Positions 14,820-23,171 of a stretch of DNA of 27,357 nucleotides are shown here, one piece after another (position 1 is the stretch's first letter; every line of letters starts with the position of its first letter). The notes beneath the pieces are model-generated. The model did not search any database. It was given only the letters and a program-made list of their open reading frames with translations, and was not told the DNA's origin. The position numbers and the translations under genes were made by a program. Where the stretch lies: NCBI GenBank assembly GCA_900770405.1, contig CAAGKL010000223.1:1-27357 (forward strand), read 5' to 3'. Source of the stretch: Clostridia bacterium (GTDB lineage: Bacteria; Bacillota; Clostridia; UBA1381).

Positions 14820-15656
14820 TTAATATTGGAGCACACCGCAGACGACGCGATCATTGCCGCCGAGGTCACGGACGGTCTTAATATCGGCAAAATCACGCCG
14901 CAAAAGCGCGCCGACCTCGTCTGCCTGGTCGTAGCCGATTTCAAATGCCAGAATACCGCCGGGATTTAAAAGCGCGGGCGCAATCTCGCATATTCTGCGG
15001 TAGAAAACGAGCCCGTCCTCGCCGCCGGAGAGCGCGCCGTAGGGCTCAAAATCACGCACATCGCGCATCAGCTGCGGGATTTCGCCCGAGCGGATATACG
15101 GCGGGTTCGATACGATAACGTCGTACTTGCCGCCGGGGACGCGGGTTAAAATATCGCACACCTCGAACGCCGCACGGTCGGAAAGTGCGAGCGAGCGGGC
15201 ATTTTTTTCCGAGATTTTGACCGCCTCGGGGGAAATATCAACGCCGCGCAGGAAAACGCGACTGTTAAAATGCGCAATCGAAAGCCCGATGCAGCCCGAA
15301 CCGCAGCCGATGTCAAGCAGGAGAGCGCCTTTTTTTCCGAGCGCGGAGAGCGCTGTCTCGACGAGCGTTTCGGTGTCGGCACGAGGGATTAAAACATTTT
15401 TGTCAACGTAAAATTCCAGCCCCATAAATTCGGCGCTGCCGAGTATGTAGCAGAGCGGCTCGCCGGTTTTGCGCCGCGCCGCCATAGCGCGGATTTTCGC
15501 CTCGTCCGCGGGCGAAACCTCCATGGCGTAGGACAGCACAAGGTCAATCGGCGACAAGCCGAGCACGCTGCGCAGCATTAAATGCACATCGAACAGGTGA
15601 TTTTCCACATCGCACAGCCCGGCAGAAATTTCGCGTATGAGCTCGCGTACTACCAC
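14820..15656 (-). CDS. prmC: peptide chain release factor N5-glutamine methyltransferase
   Basis: Methylates the GGQ glutamine of release factors using S-adenosylmethionine. 278 aa, normal length. N-terminal helical domain, then GEPLCYILGSAEFMGLEFYV and VLIPRADTETLVE, SAM loop LLDIGCGSGCIGLSIA, and the signature NPPY in IVSNPPYI. The start is GTG 15656, seven bases after AAGGAGG and overlapping the DUF1385 stop by 7 nt. The DUF1385-prmC order is common in Firmicutes, but prfA, the usual downstream neighbour, is absent and replaced by the HprK-like gene on its own promoter. Confidence 0.93.
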   Translation of the reverse strand: MVVRELIREISAGLCDVENHLFDVHLMLRSVLGLSPIDLVLSYAMEVSPADEAKIRAMAARRKTGEPLCYILGSAEFMGLEFYVDKNVLIPRADTETLVETALSALGKKGALLLDIGCGSGCIGLSIAHFNSRVFLRGVDISPEAVKISEKNARSLALSDRAAFEVCDILTRVPGGKYDVIVSNPPYIRSGEIPQLMRDVRDFEPYGALSGGEDGLVFYRRICEIAPALLNPGGILAFEIGYDQADEVGALLRRDFADIKTVRDLGGNDRVVCGVLQY

Positions 15657-16609
15657 CGGTCGTCCTCCTTGTTGTCAGGGATAACCGCCTTCATCGACGC
15701 GATTGCCACCTCAATCTGGCTGTCGTCCGGCTCGCGGGTGGTGAGCTTCTGCAGCCAGAGCCCCGGCTTTGTCAGCGCGCCGATAATGCCGCCCTGATGC
15801 CTGCCGGCGAGCTTTATCACCTCGTAGGAAAGCCCAGCCACAACCGGCAAAAGCGCCAGCCGCATCAGCATACGCACAAAAATCCCGGTGCGCGGCAGGA
15901 GCGAGAACAGGATAATGCTGATAATCATAACAAAAAGCAGAAAGCTCGTGCCGCAGCGCGGGTGGAAGCGGGTGTATTTTCTGATATTTTCGCAGGTGAG
16001 CTCCTCGCCGCCCTCATAGCAGGCGATGGTTTTGTGCTCGGCGCCGTGGTACTCGAAAACGCGCCGGATGTCGGACATCTGCGACACGAGTGCAAGATAG
16101 CCGATAAAGATAGCCATACGCACAACGCCCTCGCATACGCCGGTAAAGACGCGGCTTTGCGCGAACGCGGCGGAGGGCACGAGCGAAAGCAGCCATTCCG
16201 CCCCGCGGGTCAGCGCAGTGGGCAGAAGAATGAAGAGCCCGACGCTCAGCACGAGCGAGATTGCGATTGCGGCATAAATCACGATGTCCTTGATTTTGTC
16301 GCCGAGCTTATCCTCGAGCCACTTGTCGAACTTGCTCTCGGCGGGCTCGTCGTCCTCAAGGTCGACAAATTCCGCCGAAAACATCAGCGCCTTCATACCG
16401 ATTACCAGACTGTCGATAAAGTTGACGCAGCCGCGGATAACCGGCAGCCGCAGAAAGCGGCAGCGCGTTTTTGTGCCGTTTTCGTCGACGCGGCACTCGA
16501 TTTCGCCGTCGCTTTTTCTCACCGCCATAGCGGTCTTGAACGGTCCGCGCATCATAACGCCCTCTAAAATTGCCTGACCGCCTATTGAAGTAATATGTTG
16601 TTTTTGCAT
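15650..16609 (-). CDS. DUF1385 family membrane protein (YqhQ-like)
   Basis: A 319-aa integral membrane protein. The N-terminus ITSIGGQAILEGVMMRGP and the central YHGAEHKTIACYE...FHPRCGTSFLLFV are the family signatures. Hydrophobic segments are at about 110-135, 165-185 and 230-280. It has a normal length and start (ATG eight bases after AAGGAG). Function is unknown; it is typically located beside prmC, as here, and its stop overlaps the prmC start. Confidence 0.92.
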   Translation of the reverse strand: MQKQHITSIGGQAILEGVMMRGPFKTAMAVRKSDGEIECRVDENGTKTRCRFLRLPVIRGCVNFIDSLVIGMKALMFSAEFVDLEDDEPAESKFDKWLEDKLGDKIKDIVIYAAIAISLVLSVGLFILLPTALTRGAEWLLSLVPSAAFAQSRVFTGVCEGVVRMAIFIGYLALVSQMSDIRRVFEYHGAEHKTIACYEGGEELTCENIRKYTRFHPRCGTSFLLFVMIISIILFSLLPRTGIFVRMLMRLALLPVVAGLSYEVIKLAGRHQGGIIGALTKPGLWLQKLTTREPDDSQIEVAIASMKAVIPDNKEDDRW

Positions 16610-16631
16610 TTTTTATCTCCTTGTAAAATTA

Positions 16632-17210
16632 TCAGCAGAAGCAGAAGCAGTTTCTGCACAGCAGGCTCGAACAGCACAGGCTCGCCGCACAGCAGACGGG
16701 CGAGGGGATATTTGTGCTGAAGCTTTTGTAGTCGGACGCGCTGCGCGCAAAGCCCGCCAGTGCGCTTTGGTACTCGGCATTGCCGGGGTCCAAGCGGCAC
16801 GCCGTCTCGAAGTACCTGCGTGCGTTTGTGTAAAATCCGCGCCGCGTGCAGATTACGCCCTTTAAATAGTACCATTCCGCCGTGCGCGGCAGTGTGTCGA
16901 GCATCACCTCGGCGGCGTCGGTCTGCATCATCGATATGAGCACGCGCACGCTCTCGAAACTCGCCGCGCCGGAGTATCCGCCGCCGGGGGAATAGCCGCC
17001 CTGCGTGCCGCCCGACTGCTGCGGCTGCGCCTTGCCGCAGATCATATCGTAGGCGAGGTTGATTTGCTTGAGCTTTTCGTTCGCCTGCTCGGCGAGCGGC
17101 GAATTTGCGTAGCGGTCGGGGTGGTATTTTTTCACCAGCGTGCGGTACGCCTTTTTGATTGTTTCTTCGTCATCATTCGGGCTCACGCCCAAAACCTCGT
17201 ATGGGTTCAT
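16632..17210 (-). CDS. J-domain protein with TPR-like segment and Cys-rich tail
   Basis: A 192-aa protein. Residues 1-58 are a J domain (PYEVLGVSPNDDEETIKKAY, HPD in KKYHPDRY), which would stimulate an Hsp70. A Gly/Gln-rich linker (60-82) leads to two helical TPR-like units (about 88-155, with YYLKGVICTRRGFYTNARRYFETACRLDP). The last 22 residues contain nine cysteines (CCAASLCC...CRNCFCFC), perhaps a metal-binding or lipidated anchor. ATG 17210 overlaps the upstream stop as ATGA. Not a housekeeping DnaJ: it lacks the zinc-finger and C-terminal domains. Confidence 0.85.
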   Translation of the reverse strand: MNPYEVLGVSPNDDEETIKKAYRTLVKKYHPDRYANSPLAEQANEKLKQINLAYDMICGKAQPQQSGGTQGGYSPGGGYSGAASFESVRVLISMMQTDAAEVMLDTLPRTAEWYYLKGVICTRRGFYTNARRYFETACRLDPGNAEYQSALAGFARSASDYKSFSTNIPSPVCCAASLCCSSLLCRNCFCFC

Positions 17211-17998
17211 CGATTTTTTTCCTTTCCGCCGGAGAAAATTTGCCGCGTTCGCGAGGCAAGTCCGGCGTAGATAATGTTTTCCAAAAGCGGGCGATAGCGC
17301 CTGATTTCGAGCAGGTCAAACGCCGCCGCGACGCGCGAAAGCGTGAAATAGAGCTCATCCTCTGCGCCGTCTAAATCGGTGTACGGGTTGTAGCTGCCCG
17401 ATTTTTTGTCCTTTTCAAAATCCTCGCACGCGTCGGCGAGGTAAATCCACCGCCCGAGGTCGCAGCCGAGCTGCCCGAGCGCGGGTGTATTTTGCACCGG
17501 TATGAACTCCGGCGTAAAAAGCCTGCGGCAGAGCTGTGCGAACGGGGCTGCGGCGAGGTCGGGGTCTTTTACGCCGCGTGCCTCGATTTCGGCGAGATGC
17601 GAAAGACATTCCGGAACGAAATCGCCGCCGGTGTCGGGGAGGATTGCCGCGAGCGCCGACGCGAGAAATTTTTTGTCATCCGCAGCGTCGTCCTTTAGCT
17701 TATATTTTAATAGGTAGATACTCATTTTTGCCGCATAGTCGACCGCCTGCCCCTGCGGCAGTGGCGGCATCGGCTTTGCCGGGTGCATTACGCACCGCCT
17801 TGCCGGGCGCATTTCGGGCGGCTCGGGCGCAAGCGCATCGAGCAGCAGCGCAAGAAATGCCGAGTCGTAGGTCAGAAAAAGGCGCGCCGTCTGCGAATAT
17901 GCGCCGATTCTGCGGCAGACCGCGCAGTAGTATGCGCGGAAAAGCGCACGGTCCTCCGGCGAAAGCGCGTCCTGCGCGGGCGTGATATATCCGAACAT
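17207..17998 (-). CDS. DUF5685 family protein
   Basis: A 263-aa protein matching a conserved Clostridia family of unknown function: MFGYITPAQDALSPEDRALFRAYYCAVCRRIGAYSQTARLFLTYDSAFLALLL (the family opening, given here in part) with the paired YYCAVC cysteines, later DYAAKMSIYLLKYKLKDDAADDKK and CDLGRWIYLADACEDFEKD. The acidic helices suggest a prenyl-synthase-like all-alpha fold, but this is only an impression. The ATG at 17998 begins the conserved part; GTG at 18010 is less likely. First gene of the DUF5685-dnaJ-yqhQ-prmC operon, and linked to the J-protein gene by ATGA. Confidence 0.8.
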   Translation of the reverse strand: MFGYITPAQDALSPEDRALFRAYYCAVCRRIGAYSQTARLFLTYDSAFLALLLDALAPEPPEMRPARRCVMHPAKPMPPLPQGQAVDYAAKMSIYLLKYKLKDDAADDKKFLASALAAILPDTGGDFVPECLSHLAEIEARGVKDPDLAAAPFAQLCRRLFTPEFIPVQNTPALGQLGCDLGRWIYLADACEDFEKDKKSGSYNPYTDLDGAEDELYFTLSRVAAAFDLLEIRRYRPLLENIIYAGLASRTRQIFSGGKEKNR

Positions 17999-18036
17999 AG
18001 CGTGCACCACCGTTTATGATAATATATTCCACAATG

Positions 18037-18065
18037 ATTATACTCTGCAAACGCGAATTTTTCAA
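18037..18065 (-). promoter_or_regulatory. promoter of the DUF5685-prmC operon
   Basis: On the minus strand TTGAAA (18060-18065), 17 nt, perfect TATAAT (18037-18042), 39 nt from the start codon. Confidence 0.85.
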
Positions 18066-18111
18066 CACTTTCTTATAAAATTTATTCTTTGTTCATAAAC
18101 TTATCGTAAAA

Positions 18112-18177
18112 TGTCGAAGAAATTTTCGGTTTTGCCGCCCGCCTTCGACAAAAAACAAGCGCGGCATCTGCTATAAT
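18112..18177 (+). promoter_or_regulatory. Spo0A-type promoter of spoIIGA-sigE
   Basis: A TGTCGAA box (18112-18118) and its inverted twin TTCGACA (18144-18150) both match the Spo0A box. The second overlaps the -35 region and stands 21 nt before TATAAT (18172-18177). The Bacillus subtilis spoIIG promoter has the same design, a sigma-A promoter with an over-long spacer of 22 nt activated by Spo0A. Confidence 0.8.
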
Positions 18178-18209
18178 CTTGTTATTACATACGGAGGATT
18201 GCAAAACAA

Positions 18210-18962
18210 ATGACTGTTTATGCCGATTTAATATTTTTTGCCGAATTTTTCGGCGATTTTCTCTGCCTGACGCTTGCCGGGAGCATTGCCGCGCCGGTTT
18301 CGCTGCCGCGGCGGATTTTTGCGGCGGGGCTCGGGGCGGTGTACGGGGTGCTTGCGGCGCTGCCGGGAATGTGGCTGCTGCATACGATGGCGGCAAAGGC
18401 GGCGGTGTGCGCGCTGCTTGCGGCTGCGGCATTTGCGCCGTGCGACCGGCGTACGCTTTTGCGTGGGGCGGTGTGCTTTGTGCTCTCGTCAATGCTGCTG
18501 TCGGGCGGGGCGCAGCTTTTGGCGGTGCGCGGGGGGATATTCCCGTTTGCGGCGGCGCTTTTGGGCGTCGCGTGCATAACGCTTTGCGCGCTCTCGGCGC
18601 TGCGGGGGCGGATTTTCGCACGGTACATACCCTGCATACTGCGCCTCGGCAAAAAAAGCGTCCACACCTGCGGCTTTTACGACAGCGGGAACAAGCTCTA
18701 CGCCGACAGCGACGGCAGGCGTGTTATTGTCGCGGACGAGCGGATTTTAAAGCGCTTTTTCGGCGACGGGGTCACGGCGGCGAATATGAGCGAATTTGCC
18801 GACACCGTCGAGGTGAGTTACGGCGGTGTGGACGCGGGCACACTGCGCGGCATAAGGCTCGATTGCGCGTATGTCGGCGCGCGGCGGTATAACGACGTAA
18901 TCCTTGCCGTATCCGGGAAAAAAATCGAGGACAGAGTTATTCTGCACAGCACAATGGTTTAA
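18210..18962 (+). CDS. spoIIGA: sporulation sigma-E factor processing peptidase SpoIIGA
   Basis: Membrane aspartic-type protease that removes the pro-sequence of SigE in the mother cell after SpoIIR signalling. 250 aa, shorter than the about 309 aa of Bacillus. Four to five hydrophobic segments fill residues 5-130. The cytoplasmic protease domain carries FYDSGNKLY (Asp158-Ser-Gly-Asn161), the conserved D[ST]GN active site. The start follows a CGGAGG ribosome binding site 10 nt upstream. It lies 16 nt before sigE, its substrate gene, as in other sporulators. Confidence 0.9.
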   Translation: MTVYADLIFFAEFFGDFLCLTLAGSIAAPVSLPRRIFAAGLGAVYGVLAALPGMWLLHTMAAKAAVCALLAAAAFAPCDRRTLLRGAVCFVLSSMLLSGGAQLLAVRGGIFPFAAALLGVACITLCALSALRGRIFARYIPCILRLGKKSVHTCGFYDSGNKLYADSDGRRVIVADERILKRFFGDGVTAANMSEFADTVEVSYGGVDAGTLRGIRLDCAYVGARRYNDVILAVSGKKIEDRVILHSTMV

Positions 18963-18978
18963 AAAGGAGTGTCGCAAA

Positions 18979-19677
18979 ATGCTTTTGTACGGACTGATAG
19001 CAAGGCTTGCCGAGCTGCTCTCGGGCGCAGGCGAGCTGTTGTACATAGGCGGGGCGGAGACCCTGCCCGCACCGCTCTCGCGCGAGGAGGAGGCGGAGCT
19101 TCTGGACAAAATCGGCGAGGATGCCGCGCGTAAAAAGCTCATCGAGCACAATCTGCGGCTGGTGGTGTATATTGCGCGCAAATTCGAGAACACCGGCATT
19201 TACGTCGAGGATTTGATTTCAATAGGAACAATCGGGCTGATCAAGGCGATAAACACCTTTGTGCCCGAGAAGAAAATCAAGCTTGCGACCTATGCGTCGC
19301 GCTGCATCGAGAACGAAATCCTGATGTATCTGCGCAAAAATCAGAACCGCCACGCCGAGGTGTCGATCGACGAGCCGCTCAACGTCGACTGGGACGGCAA
19401 CGAGCTGCTGCTCTCGGACATTCTCGGCACGGACAATGACGTAATCTGCCGCGACCTTGAATATGAGGTCGACTGCCGGCTTTTGCACACGGCGATTTCG
19501 CACCTTGCCCCGCGCGAGCAGCAGATAATGAAACTGCGCTTCGGGCTGGACGGTGTGCGCGAAAAAACGCAGAAGGAGGTCGCGGATCTGCTCGGAATTT
19601 CGCAGTCCTACATCTCGCGGCTCGAAAAGAGGATAATAAAGCGGCTCGAAAAGGATTTTGCGCGTATGAACAGGTAA
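18979..19677 (+). CDS. sigE: RNA polymerase sporulation sigma factor SigE
   Basis: Early mother-cell sigma factor, 232 aa, very similar to the Bacillus protein as I remember it: NLRLVVYIARKFENTGI, EDLISIGTIGLIKA, KIKLATYASRCIENEILMYL and ISQSYISRLEKRIIKRL. The N-terminus is the short hydrophobic pro-peptide (MLLYGLIARLAELLSGAGE) before LYIGGAETLPAPLS, a few residues shorter than in Bacillus. ATG 18979 follows AAGGAG by nine bases; an upstream in-frame ATG (18904) lies within spoIIGA and has no ribosome binding site. Confidence 0.95.
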   Translation: MLLYGLIARLAELLSGAGELLYIGGAETLPAPLSREEEAELLDKIGEDAARKKLIEHNLRLVVYIARKFENTGIYVEDLISIGTIGLIKAINTFVPEKKIKLATYASRCIENEILMYLRKNQNRHAEVSIDEPLNVDWDGNELLLSDILGTDNDVICRDLEYEVDCRLLHTAISHLAPREQQIMKLRFGLDGVREKTQKEVADLLGISQSYISRLEKRIIKRLEKDFARMNR

Positions 19678-19718
19678 ATTTCGGGGCAAAATACTCCCAA
19701 AGGAAGGGAGGGATTTTT

Positions 19719-20153
19719 GTGGACGCATCGGAATATAAGAAGTTCAGCGATGAAAAAGCGCCCCGTTCGCCGATTTTGAAAAACTGTGTCAAGGCGTTTT
19801 TGTCGGGCGGCGTGATATGCACGCTCGGCGAGACGCTCTCGGCGGCGTATAAGGGGCTCGGGCTCGGCGGCGATGACGCGGGCGCGCTTGTGTCGGTGAC
19901 GCTGATTGCGCTGAGTATGCTGCTGACGGGGCTCGGACTCTACCCGAAAATCGCAAAGCACGCGGGCGCGGGCACGCTCGTGCCGATAACCGGCTTTGCC
20001 AATGCCGTCGCGTCGAGCGCAATCGAGGCACGCACCGAGGGGTTCGTTATGGGCGTCGGGGCGAAGCTCTTCACGATAGCGGGGCCGGTAATCGTGTACG
20101 GAATTACCGCCTCGGCTGCGGCGGGGGTAATCGCCTTTATTTTCAAACTGTAG
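19719..20153 (+). CDS. spoVAC: stage V sporulation protein AC
   Basis: Inner-membrane channel component of the SpoVA dipicolinate transporter in the forespore and germinating spore. 144 aa, normal length. SPILKNCVKAFLSGGVICTLGE, then LIALSMLLTGLGLYPKIAKHAGAGT, PITGFANAVASSAIE and VGAKLFTIAGPVIVYG are the family signatures, with three to four membrane segments. The start is GTG 19719, seven bases after GGGAGG. It stands alone: spoVAD and spoVAEB do not follow, and it takes the place where sigG often lies after sigE. Confidence 0.92.
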   Translation: MDASEYKKFSDEKAPRSPILKNCVKAFLSGGVICTLGETLSAAYKGLGLGGDDAGALVSVTLIALSMLLTGLGLYPKIAKHAGAGTLVPITGFANAVASSAIEARTEGFVMGVGAKLFTIAGPVIVYGITASAAAGVIAFIFKL

Positions 20154-20218
20154 CAAAAAACACCGATAGTGCAAAAATTAATGCCCGATTATCCAAATAA
20201 AACCACACGCGAAAGGTT

Positions 20219-20224
20219 TATAAT
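20219..20224 (+). promoter_or_regulatory. possible -10 element before the nucleotidyltransferase gene
   Basis: A perfect TATAAT lies 26 nt before the start codon, but I see no -35 hexamer at the right distance, so the promoter may need an activator or be spurious. Confidence 0.35.
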
Positions 20225-20249
20225 GGAAGAAAAGAGGAGGCGTGTGAAA

Positions 20250-21092
20250 ATGGAAAAAATTTCATTGGTAGTAATGGCAGCGGGTATGGGCAGCCGGTTC
20301 GGCGGCTTAAAGCAGCTTGCGCCGGTAGGGCCAAACGGTCAGGTAATCCTTGACTATTCGGTGTTTGACGCGAAAAGAGCGGGCTTTTCAAAGGCTGTTT
20401 TCATCATAAAAAAGGCGATCGAAAAGGATTTCCGCGAGGTTGTGGGCAAGAGGATAGAGAAGATAATCGACGTGGATTATTCGTTCCAGGAGGTGGACAA
20501 GCTCCCTGCGGGCTACAGCTTCCCCGAGCGCGAGAAGCCGTGGGGCACGGGTCACGCGGTGCTGTGCGCAAAGGAGCAGGTGACAACGCCGTTTGCGGTG
20601 ATAAATGCGGACGATTTTTACGGCGCGCACGCATTCGGCACAATCGGCGAGTACCTGCAAAAGGGCGGCGACACCTGTATGGTGGGCTACCGTCTGGGCA
20701 ATACGCTAACCGAGAACGGCACGGTTTCGCGCGGGGTGTGCGAGGTCGAAGACGGATACCTGAAGGGCGTGTGCGAGCATACGGCGCTCGATAAGAACAG
20801 CCCGATTTCGATGGACGCGACGGTTTCAATGAATTTGTGGGGTTTCCGCCCGGAGATTTTCGGCGAAATCGAGCAGCAGTTCAAGGGATTTCTGGACAAT
20901 GTGACAGACAAGAAAAAGCAGGAATTTTACATTCCGACCGTGGTTGACACAATCATAAAGCGCGACGGCGCGAAGGTGCGCGTGCTGCCGACCGACGAGC
21001 GCTGGTACGGCGTGACCTACAAGGAGGACACCGAGTCGGTGCGCGAGGCGATAGCGAAGATGACGAAGGCGGGTCTTTACAGCGCGGAGTAA
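20250..21092 (+). CDS. sugar-nucleotidyltransferase family protein
   Basis: A 280-aa GT-A-fold nucleotidyltransferase. SLVVMAAGMGSRFGGLKQL is the nucleotide-binding signature; AVINADDFYG supplies the metal-binding aspartates; WGFRPEIF and WYGVTYKED follow as in the family. These proteins make NDP-sugars from sugar 1-phosphates or activate other phosphorylated head groups; the exact substrate cannot be read from the sequence. The start ATG 20250 is nine bases after AGGAGG; the longer in-frame start at 20169 has no ribosome binding site. Probably a single-gene unit ended by the hairpin at 21101. Confidence 0.85.
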   Translation: MEKISLVVMAAGMGSRFGGLKQLAPVGPNGQVILDYSVFDAKRAGFSKAVFIIKKAIEKDFREVVGKRIEKIIDVDYSFQEVDKLPAGYSFPEREKPWGTGHAVLCAKEQVTTPFAVINADDFYGAHAFGTIGEYLQKGGDTCMVGYRLGNTLTENGTVSRGVCEVEDGYLKGVCEHTALDKNSPISMDATVSMNLWGFRPEIFGEIEQQFKGFLDNVTDKKKQEFYIPTVVDTIIKRDGAKVRVLPTDERWYGVTYKEDTESVREAIAKMTKAGLYSAE

Positions 21093-21100
21093 CAGAAAAA

Positions 21101-21123
21101 TACGCGGCGCAGCGTACTTTTTT
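21101..21123 (+). terminator. terminator after the nucleotidyltransferase
   Basis: TACGC and GCGTA form a 5-bp stem around GGCGCA, followed by CTTTTTT. Short but well placed 8 nt after the stop codon. Confidence 0.6.
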
Positions 21124-21232
21124 GCGAGGCTCGGAGTATCTTTATACGCCTTCACCTCTTAAAACGGCAGCCTGCTTGCGTCTTTTGCCTGTTCGATTTT
21201 ATGCTGCCCGCACGGCGGAACGGAGGATAAAA

Positions 21233-21574
21233 ATGGATTGTGTTTTTTGCTCGATAATAAACGGCGAAATCCCGTCAAAGACGGTGTATGAGGACGAAAT
21301 GATAAAGGCGTTTTGCGATATAGAGCCGCAGGCGCCGGTGCACATAGTGATTGTGCCGAAGAAGCATATTAAATCCGCGAATGAAATCGACGCGCAGAAC
21401 GCGGCGTATGTTGCGCGGATATTCGAGAAAATCCCGCAGATAGCGCGGGAGCAGGGCATTGCCGCGGACGGCTATCGTATCATCAATAACTGCGGCAAAA
21501 ACGGCGGACAGACGGTTGAGCACCTGCATTTTCACCTGCTCGGCGGCAGGGAGCTGGGTGCGGGGCTTGTCTGA
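21233..21574 (+). CDS. HIT-family nucleotide hydrolase/transferase
   Basis: A 113-aa histidine-triad protein of the HinT type, hydrolysing adenosine 5'-phosphoramidates and related nucleotides. Starts MDCVFCSIINGEIPSKTVYED; IVPKKHIKS in the middle; triad HLHFHLLGG near the end. Start ATG follows CGGAGG by six bases. Rubrerythrin follows 24 nt later, so they may be co-transcribed. Confidence 0.93.
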   Translation: MDCVFCSIINGEIPSKTVYEDEMIKAFCDIEPQAPVHIVIVPKKHIKSANEIDAQNAAYVARIFEKIPQIAREQGIAADGYRIINNCGKNGGQTVEHLHFHLLGGRELGAGLV

Positions 21575-21580
21575 CGCGAG

Positions 21581-21594
21581 CCGCCCGAGGGCGG
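21581..21594 (+). promoter_or_regulatory. GC-rich hairpin over the rubrerythrin ribosome binding site
   Basis: CCGCC pairs with GGCGG around a 4-nt loop (CCGCCCGAGGGCGG), and the right arm contains the GGCGG purine stretch before the first ATG. It could limit translation of the downstream gene or just be chance in GC-rich DNA. Confidence 0.3.
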
Positions 21595-21610
21595 AGAAAT
21601 GGAGAATAAG

Positions 21611-22147
21611 ATGGATTTGAAGGGCTCGAAAACTTGGGATAATCTGCAGGCGGCGTTTGCCGGGGAGTCGATGGCGCGGACGAAGTACACCTTTTACGCG
21701 TCGCGCGCGAAGAAGGACGGCTATAACCGCATCGCCGACATTTTTCTTGAGACGGCGGAGAATGAGAAGGAGCACGCGAAAATTTGGTATAAGCTGCTCG
21801 GCGGGATAGGCGATACCGAAAAGAACCTTGCCGAGGCGGCAAAGGGTGAGCATGCCGAGTGGAGCGAGATGTATAAGGAGTTCGCCGAGACGGCGCGCGC
21901 GGAGGGCTTCGGCGAGATTGCGGAGCTGTTCGAGGGCGTTGCGTCGGTGGAAAAGCACCACGATGAGCGCTACAGCCGGGTTCTGGAGAGCTTGGAGAAG
22001 GGCGTTGTGTTCGAGCGCGACGGTGTGATTGTGTGGAAGTGTATGAATTGCGGCTACCTGCATACGGCGAAGGAAGCGCCGGCAGTCTGCCCGGTCTGTG
22101 CGCATCCGCGCAGCTATTTTATGCCGAACAGCGAAAGTGATTATTGA
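21611..22147 (+). CDS. rubrerythrin
   Basis: Non-haem di-iron peroxidase that detoxifies hydrogen peroxide in anaerobes. 178 aa with the ferritin-like four-helix domain first (AGESMARTKY, ETAENEKEHAKIW, EHAEW, EGVASVEKHHDERY supply the iron ligands) and a C-terminal rubredoxin domain with CMNCGY and CPVCAHP. The chosen ATG gives the usual MDLKGSKT start and has GGAG six bases before it; an ATG four codons earlier (21599) is also possible. Stop and next start overlap as TGATG. Confidence 0.93.
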   Translation: MDLKGSKTWDNLQAAFAGESMARTKYTFYASRAKKDGYNRIADIFLETAENEKEHAKIWYKLLGGIGDTEKNLAEAAKGEHAEWSEMYKEFAETARAEGFGEIAELFEGVASVEKHHDERYSRVLESLEKGVVFERDGVIVWKCMNCGYLHTAKEAPAVCPVCAHPRSYFMPNSESDY

Positions 22148-23085
22148 TGAAAAGTCCGTTCCCGTATTCAAATGATAATAAAAGGTATCATACCTGGAAC
22201 TATTTTTTAAGGAAGAAATTCGGACAAAAGGTCAGTAAAGTCGCCTTAAACGGCGGCTTTACCTGTCCGAATATCGACGGTATGCGCGGCACGGGCGGGT
22301 GCAGCTATTGCCTCGGCGGCAGCGGCGAATTTGCGGGTGACCCGGCGCAGAGCATTTCGCAGCAGCTTGCCGCGGGGCGGGAAAAGCTGGCGTCGAAGTG
22401 GGGCGAAACGCTGTATATGCCGTATTTTCAGGCAAATACGAATACATATGCGCCGCTCGCGCGCCTGCGCGAGCTTTATGAGACGGCGCTTGCGCAGCCG
22501 GGCGTGTGCGCGCTGGCGATTGCGACGCGCCCGGACTGTATTGCGGACGATGTGCTCGATTACCTCACGGAAATTGCGGGGAGAACGTATTTGCTGGTGG
22601 AGCTGGGGCTGCAGAGCATATTCGACGCGACGGGCGAGCGGATAAACCGGTGCCATAGCTACGGCGAATTTCTGGCGTGCTATGAGCGGCTCGCGTCGCG
22701 CGGGATAGACATATGCGTGCATTTGATAATGGGGCTGCCGGGCGAGACGCGGGAGATGATGCTCGAGAGCGTGCGCGCGGTGGCGAAATTGCGCCCGGCG
22801 TGCGTGAAGCTGCATCTGCTGCATATATTGAAGGGCACGAAAATGGCGGAGGAGTATGCGCGCGGCGAGGTGCGGTGTATGGAGCTTGAGGAGTATGTCG
22901 GGCTGATAGCGGACGCGCTGGAAATGCTGCCGGCGCAGACGGCGGTGCAGCGGCTTACGGGCGACGGCGCGCGCGATAGCCTGGTTGCGCCGCTGTGGAG
23001 TCTGAAAAAATTTGTTGTGCTTAATGAGATTGATAAGGAATTGCAGCGCCGCGATACAATGCAGGGCGCGCGGTTTGAGGGATAA
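22147..23085 (+). CDS. radical SAM protein, TIGR01212 / YhcC-like
   Basis: A 312-aa radical SAM enzyme. The cluster cysteines Cys40, Cys52 and Cys55 lie in FTCPNIDGMRGTGGCSYC, the stretched spacing typical of this family rather than CxxxCxxC. PYFQANTNTYAP, ELGLQS and VHLIMGLPGE follow as in the family, and the C-terminus (QRLTGDGARDSLVAPLW) is complete. The family is widespread, close to Elp3, and its reaction is not firmly known. Coupled to rubrerythrin by TGATG. Confidence 0.9.
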   Translation: MKSPFPYSNDNKRYHTWNYFLRKKFGQKVSKVALNGGFTCPNIDGMRGTGGCSYCLGGSGEFAGDPAQSISQQLAAGREKLASKWGETLYMPYFQANTNTYAPLARLRELYETALAQPGVCALAIATRPDCIADDVLDYLTEIAGRTYLLVELGLQSIFDATGERINRCHSYGEFLACYERLASRGIDICVHLIMGLPGETREMMLESVRAVAKLRPACVKLHLLHILKGTKMAEEYARGEVRCMELEEYVGLIADALEMLPAQTAVQRLTGDGARDSLVAPLWSLKKFVVLNEIDKELQRRDTMQGARFEG

Positions 23086-23117
23086 GCGGGCGAGGATAAA
23101 TCGCCCGCACTTTTTTT
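23086..23117 (+). terminator. terminator after the radical SAM gene
   Basis: GCGGGCGA pairs perfectly with TCGCCCGC (23086-23093, 23101-23108) around a 7-nt loop, followed by seven T. Confidence 0.92.
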
Positions 23118-23171
23118 CTTGCAATTACAGGCGACAGCTGAGTAACGGAAAGGAGGGGGTGCTTATGAAAA

